Source: Methanosarcinales archaeon
GTDB lineage: Archaea; Halobacteriota; Methanosarcinia; Methanosarcinales; Methanogasteraceae
NCBI GenBank assembly: GCA_030666765.1
Contig: DAOUXE010000123.1
Span: 1 to 5,238 of the forward strand
DNA: 5,238 nt
Direction of reading: 5' to 3'
Positions 1 through 5,045 of this stretch are shown piece by piece; the stretch's first letter is position 1; each line of letters begins with the position of its first letter. Under the pieces are notes generated by a model, which ran no database searches, was not told where the DNA came from, and worked only from the letters and a program-made list of their open reading frames with translations. The translations under genes were made by a program, and so were the position numbers.

Positions 1-207
1 TATTCATCGCCGGGAATAGCAAGGCGTGCTGGTGAACTTTATGCAGAACACTTGCTAAAAAATAGGAAAAGGGTATTTAAACGCATACTTCCTGATTTCA
101 TAATTGGTGCATACGCGGAGCATTATGGCCATATTTTTGTCGCCTGGAACCCATCTGATTATAACATAAATATACCTGTCAGGACGCCGGCAGAGGTTAT
201 GGGATAG
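1..207 (+). CDS. PIN-domain (VapC-type) ribonuclease, C-terminal 68 residues
   Basis: This is an open frame that enters from the left edge and stops at TAG (205-207); its start lies outside the window. The visible 68 residues match the C-terminal part of a PIN domain. There is a helix with RRAGELYAEHLL, then ILPDFIIGAYAEH (residues 29-41), then VAWNPSDY (47-54). In PIN proteins the Asp of the 'LPD-IIGAHA' stretch (here D32) and the Asp of the following 'NP-D' loop (D53) belong to the Mg2+-binding acidic cluster that cleaves RNA. Most such archaeal proteins are VapC toxins paired with a small VapB antitoxin encoded just upstream, which would lie outside this window, so the toxin role is inferred. 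The codons are AT-rich (many AAA, ATA, ATT, TAT), unlike the GC-rich genes to the right, which fits a mobile toxin-antitoxin module. The family call is fairly secure; substrate and partner are unknown. Confidence 0.82.
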   Translation, partial: YSSPGIARRAGELYAEHLLKNRKRVFKRILPDFIIGAYAEHYGHIFVAWNPSDYNINIPVRTPAEVMG

Positions 208-216
208 AAGGACAAC

Positions 217-817
217 TCATTCGTTCAAAATGGGAATTGCTGGCGACAACCAGACCGCCTCCACCCAATCAAACAAACTCCCCCAGCCGCCGTATTGCCG
301 GTACCTCTCCTCGCGCCCGATCTCCGCACCCTCGATCGTCTGATCGTACGTACCCCGGTCCACCGGATACGGATACCCATCCTTGCCGCCATGCGCAAAC
401 GAGTATGTCGCGGGATCATGCCAGCTCGGTTCTGCTCCGAAGACAAGGTACGAAACAAGCGCAAGTGCCCGGATCTTCGCATGCTCCATCCCCGCAAGCG
501 AGAGGAGTTTCTCGTAGCTCACAGGTTTGGAGTTCATACGCGTGTCCGCAAGAACCCGTCCACCCACCTTTTCCGAGATCGCAGCCAAGAACCGGATGAT
601 GTGCCGACATCGTGAGCGACGGAGGGGGTGGCGTGGCAAGTGGTGGGCTGGGCGACAGCGCATCAAAATCAAATAACGTCTTCTGGCTTGCGTCCGACCT
701 AAAACACCGCATCAGGTGATCCGGATAATCCTTCACAAGATCAAGACTCGTCTTCCATGTCTCTTCACCCACCTCCGCGGTCACGTCAAGCACCTCGCCC
801 TCCGCGAAAATTAGGGA
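217..817 (-). pseudogene. DUF763-family protein, N-terminally truncated and frameshifted remnant
   Basis: Two overlapping - strand frames together spell the C-terminal half of a DUF763 protein. DUF763 is a family of unknown function, normally about 370-400 residues, common in archaea. The first frame (817 down to about 575) gives EGEVLDVTAEVGEETWKTS, SLDLVKDYPDHL, SQKTL and LTMSAHHPVL. The second (about 525 down to the TGA at 217-219) gives SYEKLLSLAGM, IRALALVSYLVFGAEPSW, YSFAHGGKDGYPYPVDR and EIGREERYR. These motifs are highly characteristic of the family. Between about 575 and 525 the expected residues alternate between frames (DL, SEK, GW, RVLAD, AYELQ, then PVSYEK), which implies several small indels. 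A further short deletion seems likely after YDQTIE. Upstream of 817 the frame hits TGA and no N-terminal DUF763 motif is visible before gatA, so roughly 200 residues are missing. The alternative is poor base calling in one stretch, but that would not explain the lost N-terminus. It ends tail to tail with the PIN gene, 9 bases away. Confidence 0.85.
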
Positions 818-1161
818 TCAGGGCGTACCACCTCGATCATATTTTGGAGATGGGTGTGCCATTTAAGCAGCCCATGTTTTAGTCGAATAGCTTTTTCCAG
901 CGAGATCAGCGCGCTGATGCATACCGCCAGAGGTGCAGGAGCATGGACGAAAGAGCACAGGCGCTGGCGGCGGTGGGTGCATTGTTGCGCTCGTCCGCGG
1001 TTTGGGTGATGTTGGTGGCGTCGGTGGTGCTGACGCGGTTGCTTCCGTGATCAACGATGCCGGGGGGCGTGCGATCATCACAAATGTGAGTGAGGGAGGG
1101 TTTGTTGTGCGAGAGACTTTCTGATCGCCCTAAAAGTGCTCAATTACGCGGAACAGCTACG
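818..1161. other. Gene-poor spacer between the DUF763 remnant and gatA
   Basis: No convincing gene is visible here. The middle (about 940-1060) is G-rich on the + strand with GGTGG and GGCGG runs, so every frame through it is low-complexity: Gly-rich on + (933-1124), Pro- or Thr/Ala-rich on -. On the - strand one frame is open from about 1145 to 917, and a second carries a helix-like stretch (LEKAIRLKHGLLKW, then MIEVVRPDP) ending at TAA 811-813. Joined by a single frameshift near 915 they could be the wreck of another gene, but I recognise no family in it. Decayed coding sequence is more likely than regulatory DNA. Immediately after the gatA stop the - strand offers only a short TTTT (in GCACTTTTAGG), a weak terminator candidate. 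Confidence 0.5.
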
Positions 1162-2556
1162 TTATGAATACTGCGATGACCGCTCCACAGCCGCTGCCAC
1201 TCCAAGAATCCTCGGCTCGTCGAAGTACCGCCCAATGATCTGCATCCCGATCGGTAGTTCCTGTGTGCTCCCGCATGGCACCGACACCGATGGCACGCCT
1301 GCGAGGTTGATCGGAACGGTGTTCACATCGGCAAGATACTGCGAGAGAGGGTCCACGAGTTCCCCAATCCGAAACGCAGGCATCGGCATCGTCGGCGCAA
1401 TCAGGACATCAACGTCCGCAAACGCCAGATCGAAGTCCTGTTTGACGAGTGTCCGCACTTGAAGTGCTTTTAAGTAGTATTTGTCGTGATATCCGGTCGA
1501 CAGCGAGAACGTGCCAAGAATGATCCTCCGCTTGACCTCCTCTCCGAACCCGAGCGCACGAACCTCTGAGAATGTGGTGCTCCAGTCCTTATCCTCAGCG
1601 CGCAGACCGTATCTCATGCCGTCGAACCTCGCCAGATTCGAGGATGCCTCGCTCATTGCGATGATGTAGTAAGCGGCAAGCGCATAATCGGTATGCGGCA
1701 TATCGACCTCGCTGTATGTTGCGCCTTCGTCCTCAAGATGATGTATCCCATCCCAGATTGCGCTTTTTACCGCGGGATCGATTCCCTCGCCAAAGTACTG
1801 AGCGGGAACGCCGATCGTAAGCCCCTCGACGTCGCGATCGATGCTGATCTCGGTATCAACCTCTACCGACGTCGAATCCTTTGGATCGTGTCCAGCGATG
1901 ATCGAGTAAAGGAGTGCAACGTCCGCAACGGTAGATGCGATAGGTCCGATCTGTTCGAGCGAGTTTGCATACGAGACAAGCCCGTATCTGGATACCGCGC
2001 CATAAGTTGGCTTTAACCCGACAACGCCGCAGAAGGACGCAGGACACCTGACAGATCCGCCTGTGTCAGAACCAAGCGAAATTGCCACCTCTCCTGCTGC
2101 AACAGTGGCAGCACTCCCACCTGAGGAGCCACCCGGAACACAGTCGGGATTGTGCGGATTTTTGGTCGGTCCGTAGTAGCTGGACTCTGTGGATGTGCCC
2201 ATCGCAAACTCATCCATATTCGCTTTCCCGATTACGATTGCGCCTTCGGCGTACAGACGTTTAACGACGGTTGCGTCGTATGGAGGTATGTAGCCATCGA
2301 GGATGTGGGATGCGCAGGTCGTCCGGATGCCAGTCGTCGACATGTTGTCCTTGATTGCTATCGGGACGCCTGCGAGTCTGCCGCCTGATTTTAATTCTCC
2401 TGAATCAAGAGCGCGGGCACGTCTGAGTGATTGATCTTCCGCTACTGTTATGAATGTGTTCAACTTGCTCTTGTGGATCTGCTCGCGATGCTCGGCAACC
2501 ACGTTCTCGGCAGATGCCTCCTCGACACGCCGCAGTACATCAGTGATACTCATCAT
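1162..2556 (-). CDS. gatA: Glu-tRNA(Gln)/Asp-tRNA(Asn) amidotransferase subunit A
   Basis: This encodes GatA, the glutaminase/amidase subunit of the heterotrimeric GatCAB enzyme. It releases ammonia from glutamine (or asparagine), which GatB uses to convert mischarged Asp-tRNA(Asn) or Glu-tRNA(Gln) to the amide form. Archaea usually make Gln-tRNA with GatDE, so Asp-tRNA(Asn) is the likelier physiological substrate (inference). The protein has 464 residues, normal for the family, and runs from MMSITDVL to VERSSQYS. The amidase-signature catalytic triad is complete: Lys69 in PIAIKDN, the cis-Ser Ser144 in PGGSSGGSAA, and the nucleophile Ser168 in SDTGGSVR. These have the same spacing as Lys79/Ser154/Ser178 of the Staphylococcus aureus enzyme. 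CGVVGLKPTYG and the C-terminal PIGMQIIGRYFDEP are also typical. Two adjacent ATGs (2556 and 2553) could each start the protein; neither has a strong Shine-Dalgarno, and a short or leaderless transcript is plausible. gatC does not precede it and gatB does not follow it here. Confidence 0.97.
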   Translation of the reverse strand: MMSITDVLRRVEEASAENVVAEHREQIHKSKLNTFITVAEDQSLRRARALDSGELKSGGRLAGVPIAIKDNMSTTGIRTTCASHILDGYIPPYDATVVKRLYAEGAIVIGKANMDEFAMGTSTESSYYGPTKNPHNPDCVPGGSSGGSAATVAAGEVAISLGSDTGGSVRCPASFCGVVGLKPTYGAVSRYGLVSYANSLEQIGPIASTVADVALLYSIIAGHDPKDSTSVEVDTEISIDRDVEGLTIGVPAQYFGEGIDPAVKSAIWDGIHHLEDEGATYSEVDMPHTDYALAAYYIIAMSEASSNLARFDGMRYGLRAEDKDWSTTFSEVRALGFGEEVKRRIILGTFSLSTGYHDKYYLKALQVRTLVKQDFDLAFADVDVLIAPTMPMPAFRIGELVDPLSQYLADVNTVPINLAGVPSVSVPCGSTQELPIGMQIIGRYFDEPRILGVAAAVERSSQYS

Positions 2557-2584
2557 GGTTCACGTCTTGTTATGATGTAGATTC

Positions 2585-2592
2585 TACTTAAG
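2585..2592 (-). promoter_or_regulatory. Candidate TATA box for gatA
   Basis: Read on the - strand this is CTTAAGTA, the best AT-rich box in the spacer in front of gatA. Archaeal transcription starts about 25 bases downstream of the box centre, which would be near 2563 and leave a leader of only a few bases before the ATG at 2556. That agrees with the absence of a good Shine-Dalgarno. The box overlaps an 11-base inverted repeat, GTAGA-T-TCTAC (2577-2587), which could be an operator or chance. The match to the TTTATATA consensus is only fair. Confidence 0.3.
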
Positions 2593-2622
2593 TTGTGTGT
2601 CATCGACAATTTCCAGCTGGGG

Positions 2623-2633
2623 AAAATACTAAA
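2623..2633 (+). promoter_or_regulatory. Candidate TATA/BRE element for the aldolase-cobY unit
   Basis: AAAATACTAAA, preceded by GGGG, lies about 35-40 bases upstream of the aldolase ATG at 2665. A purine-rich BRE-like stretch running into an AT-rich box is the usual archaeal arrangement, and a start near 2650-2655 would give a very short leader. No good Shine-Dalgarno sits at normal distance from 2665: AGGGGTAGAT at 2641-2650 is too far away, and only TGAT abuts the ATG. cobY has no promoter of its own that I can see, so this would drive both genes. Confidence 0.3.
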
Positions 2634-2664
2634 GATCGATAGGGGTAGATAAACGACAATTGAT

Positions 2665-3294
2665 ATGAGCACTATATGGCAAGAGATTTCACGATTCGGA
2701 AAAAAACTTGTAGAATACGGCCTTGTTGAGTCGCATTTTGGCAATATCAGCGTCCGCACTGGGGATGGGATGCTGATCACGAGAAGTGGATCCGCACTGG
2801 ACGAGATCGACCGGGATTCTGTTGTGAAGGTCAGTATCGAGGGGACCTCAAGCATGGATCTGATCGCATCATCAGAGGCGATCGTGCATCGCGCCATCTA
2901 CAAGAATACGTCAGCGCTTGCAATCATCCATGCGCACTGCCCTTTTTCGGTGATCGAGTCCCTAATCGAGGATTCACAGGTCGTGCCGGCCGATAGCGAG
3001 GGACTATACTTCCTGCACGAGATCCCGATCGTTACCGGCGGCATCGGAACCTTGGAACTTGCAGAGAATGCCGCCTCATCTTTGCGCGAGCACAAAGGCA
3101 CGATCATACGCGGGCACGGCACGATCGCCATCGGAATGCTTCTTGAGGAGGCTTATGTGGTGACGACCCAGGTCGAACACAGTTGCATGGTGAAATACCA
3201 TCTCGATCTCTTTAATGCGGTGTCAAGTACTTCAAACATCCGCATCGACGCCGGAGGCGTTAACGAGTGCAAAGAGCGCGGGTGCGGAAGGTGA
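2665..3294 (+). CDS. Class II (L-fuculose-1-phosphate type) aldolase family protein
   Basis: This is a cytoplasmic Zn2+-dependent aldolase of the AraD/FucA fold, 209 residues, close to the usual 180-215. The active-site set is complete by comparison with E. coli FucA. SHFGNISVR (residues 23-31) forms the phosphate-binding loop. Glu71 in ASSEAIVH is the catalytic acid/base (FucA Glu73). His89 and His91 in IIHAH, together with His151 in IIRGHGTIA, are the zinc ligands (FucA His92, His94, His155). Family members cleave fuculose-1-phosphate, ribulose-type 1-phosphates or 5-deoxyribulose-1-phosphate to DHAP plus an aldehyde, and some relatives are epimerases or methylthioribulose-phosphate dehydratases. 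Sequence alone does not pick the substrate. In Methanocaldococcus a homologue has been proposed to make lactaldehyde, leading to the lactate of coenzyme F420. The gene is the first of a two-gene unit; its stop codon lies inside the ribosome-binding site of cobY. The start at 2665 puts the N-terminal helix at normal length. Confidence 0.9.
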   Translation: MSTIWQEISRFGKKLVEYGLVESHFGNISVRTGDGMLITRSGSALDEIDRDSVVKVSIEGTSSMDLIASSEAIVHRAIYKNTSALAIIHAHCPFSVIESLIEDSQVVPADSEGLYFLHEIPIVTGGIGTLELAENAASSLREHKGTIIRGHGTIAIGMLLEEAYVVTTQVEHSCMVKYHLDLFNAVSSTSNIRIDAGGVNECKERGCGR

Positions 3295-3295
3295 T
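3289..3295 (+). promoter_or_regulatory. Shine-Dalgarno of cobY, overlapping the aldolase stop codon
   Basis: AGGTGAT is a near-perfect match to the anti-Shine-Dalgarno end of archaeal 16S rRNA. It is spaced 7 bases from the ATG at 3303. It contains the TGA stop of the aldolase (3292-3294), so terminating ribosomes sit on the initiation site of the next gene, a classic layout for translational coupling. It also decides the cobY start: the frame is open back to an ATG at 3267, but that site lies inside the aldolase gene, has no such signal, and would add 12 residues before the family's usual N-terminus. Confidence 0.85.
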
Positions 3296-3302
3296 TTGCG
3301 AG

Positions 3303-3923
3303 ATGGATGCGGTAGTGATGGCTGGTGGGGTCGGGAGCAGGTTCTTCACAGGAGACTGGACCGGTGAAAAGCCGATGGTCAAGCTTTGCGGAAGACCACT
3401 TATCATGTACATGATCGATACGCTCAGGCGCAGCAGATCGATATGCCGCATCTTCGTCGTGACCTCCCCAAGCGTTCCGCAGACACAGGAATATCTTAGG
3501 GCGCACGGGGATGTCGAGGTCATTCCAGCACCTGGTCTCGGTTATGTCGGCGACATGGTTCACGGGATAAAAGCGGCGGGAATTCGGGTGCCGGTACTCG
3601 TTGTCATGTCTGATCTCCCGCTTGTAACCCCTGATCTGATCGATAGGATTGTTTCGATCTATAACAAGCGCTGCGAACCCGCGCTCTCTGTTCACACGCC
3701 GCTTTCCGTCTGTACGGAACTTGGCCAGCACCCGACTGCTGTATTCAATCGCAACGATGTGTTGATCGTCCCGTGCGGCGTTAACATCCTCGATGGCAGT
3801 CTGATCGAGGAGGAACAACCCGATTATAACCTGATTCTCCCCGAGATCGAAGTTGCGCTTAATGTGAACACGGTTCAGGATCTCAAGCAGTGCGAGCGCA
3901 TCATGTTTGGGCAAAGCGGCTGA
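3303..3923 (+). CDS. cobY: GTP:adenosylcobinamide-phosphate guanylyltransferase
   Basis: CobY transfers GMP from GTP to adenosylcobinamide phosphate, giving AdoCbi-GDP, the activated precursor to which the lower-ligand nucleoside is added in cobamide synthesis. It is the archaeal, non-homologous replacement for the guanylyltransferase activity of bacterial CobU/CobP. The protein has 206 residues (Methanocaldococcus CobY is about 196) and a MobA-like nucleotidyltransferase fold. It shows the N-terminal MDAVVMAGGVGSR loop (1-13) that binds the GTP phosphates, EKPMVKLCGRPLI (22-34), TSPSVPQTQEYL (54-65), a probable metal-binding Asp104 in VMSDLPLV, and the CobY-like VPCGVNIL (156-163) and NVNTVQDL (187-194). 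The phosphate loop has FFTGDWTG between GSR and EKP, a few residues longer than I recall for M. jannaschii CobY. It is coupled to the upstream aldolase. A molybdopterin (MobA) or F420 (CofC) nucleotidyltransferase is the main alternative, but the LCGRP and C-terminal motifs favour CobY. Confidence 0.88.
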   Translation: MDAVVMAGGVGSRFFTGDWTGEKPMVKLCGRPLIMYMIDTLRRSRSICRIFVVTSPSVPQTQEYLRAHGDVEVIPAPGLGYVGDMVHGIKAAGIRVPVLVVMSDLPLVTPDLIDRIVSIYNKRCEPALSVHTPLSVCTELGQHPTAVFNRNDVLIVPCGVNILDGSLIEEEQPDYNLILPEIEVALNVNTVQDLKQCERIMFGQSG

Positions 3924-4306
3924 CTCTGCGAACTCCGGTGCAGGGATGCGCACACGGGCAACCGCCACTCAAAAATCGGTGTGCACTTATATGAGACTAA
4001 CCGGGAGAACAGCCAGATGTATACCATGGTGACCTATAACACGAGCGTATGGCTGCCATGGCCGATCGGAGCACCAGACTGGCGAACTCCCCTCTAAAAT
4101 CTATAAAAGTCTTGGCAGGTCAGCAATTCCCGCTGTGATTGTAAACACATACAAGCGTGGGACTGTTTCTTTTCCGTTTCGTAAACATCTACATCATCTC
4201 TTCACAGCGCGGGCTTGGGCTGTGTGTGTATATGGCTGTGGGCATATATGAATAGCTGCTACTGAAAGAGGGCATGTCAGGAGATTCACAGAAAACCCGC
4301 AAATAT
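3924..4306. other. 383-base spacer without a convincing gene, between convergent cobY and the ABC permease
   Basis: No frame here looks like a normal protein gene, and I see no tRNA T-arm (GGTTCGAATCC-like), no rRNA and no CRISPR repeat. Three TATA-like boxes read on the + strand: TTATATGA (3987-3994), TATAAAAG (4102-4109) and CATATATG (4243-4250, itself a palindrome). The first precedes a 26-codon frame (4017-4097) with GGGAG nine bases before its ATG; its Trp-rich product resembles nothing I know. There is a T-rich tract at 4166-4179 and a 6-bp hairpin CACAGC/GCTGTG (4203-4208 with 4219-4224). The spacer is unusually long for two convergent genes, so a small RNA or small protein is possible, but nothing proves one. 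Confidence 0.5.
4166..4179 (+). terminator. T-rich tract, possible archaeal terminator
   Basis: TTTCTTTTCCGTTT has ten T in fourteen bases on the + strand. Archaeal RNA polymerase stops at T-rich tracts without needing a hairpin. It lies about 240 bases past the cobY stop, which is far for that operon, so it could equally end a short transcript begun within the spacer, or mean nothing. Confidence 0.18.
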
Positions 4307-5044
4307 TCACAACCGCTTCGGAAGACTCCTCTCATGAAGTTTTATCGCAATCACCATGAATGCTGCCAGAAACACCAGAAGCGCTCCGATATCCACAGAA
4401 ACCGGATAGTGGCAAGCACCCTGGAATGCGTACCTGCACAGGTCGGTTATATATGTCAGTGGCGATAGCGATGCCAGCGCCTGCCCCCACGATGGCAGTT
4501 CCTGCACCGGGATGAATATGCCGCTTATGAAGACCAGCGGGAATTTCACCATCATGGACAGCATCATCACTGTAGATGTCATGCTGGTCGGTGCGGACGA
4601 GAATATAAGCCCCATTGCAGAGAAGCAGAATGCAGCCAGCACGATGCTCAGAGCAAGGATGAACGGATGCACAATCGTGACCCCAAGCGCCATCCCAAGC
4701 AGTATCGGGACAAGAGAGATCACGACTCCGAAGAGGACGGATGCCAGCACATCCCCAAAAAGAATCGTTGTGATGGAGATCGGGGCTGCTGCAAGTCTTT
4801 CCAAGTTCCTGGTCTGGGTCTCGGTCGGCACGATCACGGGGGCGACTGACGTTGAGGTAAAGAATATCGTCATACCAAGAAGCCCGGCGAGGAGAAAATC
4901 GAGAGGAAGGTCTCGCCCTATCATAAACGCCAGAAAGAGAAATGCTGGAGAGAGGACACCGAATATAATCACTGCCCCCTTCAGGTAGTAGATCCTAACA
5001 TCCTTCTTTGCAATAGCGTACGCACGTCTCATCTGATCTATCAT
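4307..5044 (-). CDS. ABC-2 type transporter permease (DrrB/NodJ-like)
   Basis: This is the membrane subunit of an ABC exporter, 245 residues, the usual size for a single ABC-2 permease. The N-terminus (MIDQMRRAYAIAKKDVRIYYLK) is basic and cytoplasmic. About six membrane helices follow, near residues 23-43, 50-72, 98-121, 128-151, 159-180 and 218-237. The ERLAAAPIS loop (82-90) is the usual coupling region to the ATPase. The stretch SGIFIPVQELPSWGQAL followed by LSPLTYITDLCRYA (174-206) is the family's hallmark before the last helix. It follows its ATPase gene by one base, with a GAGG-type ribosome-binding site in the ATPase's last codons, which supports the ATG at 5044 over the in-frame ATG at 5032. 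Two copies with two ATPases would form the exporter. The substrate (drug, lipid, polysaccharide or other) cannot be read from sequence. The gene ends at the window's convergent spacer with no clear terminator. Confidence 0.93.
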   Translation of the reverse strand: MIDQMRRAYAIAKKDVRIYYLKGAVIIFGVLSPAFLFLAFMIGRDLPLDFLLAGLLGMTIFFTSTSVAPVIVPTETQTRNLERLAAAPISITTILFGDVLASVLFGVVISLVPILLGMALGVTIVHPFILALSIVLAAFCFSAMGLIFSSAPTSMTSTVMMLSMMVKFPLVFISGIFIPVQELPSWGQALASLSPLTYITDLCRYAFQGACHYPVSVDIGALLVFLAAFMVIAIKLHERSLPKRL

Positions 5045-5045
5045 T

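Noticed and set aside
237..615. Two + strand open frames (237-599 and 295-615)
   Set aside because: They lie opposite the DUF763 remnant, are Pro/Ser/Arg-rich, and match nothing; they are mirror frames.
933..1124. Gly-rich + strand frame in the spacer before gatA
   Set aside because: Runs of GGN codons come from a low-complexity G-rich patch. No start signal and no family recognised, although its end (DAGGRAIITNVSEGG) looks protein-like.
3267..3302. Upstream start for cobY at 3267
   Set aside because: It would overlap the aldolase and add a basic tail absent from the family; AGGTGAT is placed correctly only for 3303.
3303..3923. Reading the nucleotidyltransferase as CofC (F420) or MobA (molybdopterin)
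   Set aside because: The order MAGGVGSR, LCGRP, VPCGVN and NVNTVQDL follows CobY; CofC has a different N-terminus, and MobA lacks the C-terminal motifs.
3153..3968. 271-codon open frame on the - strand opposite the aldolase and cobY
   Set aside because: It is antisense to two genes with complete family motifs, has no recognisable domain, and arises from the GC-rich codon bias of the real strand.
4203..4224. CACAGC/GCTGTG hairpin as an intrinsic terminator
   Set aside because: No T-run follows it on either strand, and archaea do not depend on hairpin terminators.
3924..4306. tRNA, C/D-box RNA or CRISPR repeats in the long spacer
   Set aside because: No T-arm consensus, no properly spaced TGATGA and CTGA boxes, and no direct repeat of 20 bases or more was seen.
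4274..4468. 64-codon + strand frame just after CATATATG, which could be leaderless
   Set aside because: About 160 bases of it are antisense to the permease C-terminus, and its His/Lys/Arg/Cys-rich composition is typical of a shadow frame.
4512..4988. 158-codon + strand frame opposite the ABC permease
   Set aside because: It mirrors the hydrophobic codons of the clear six-helix permease and has no domain of its own.
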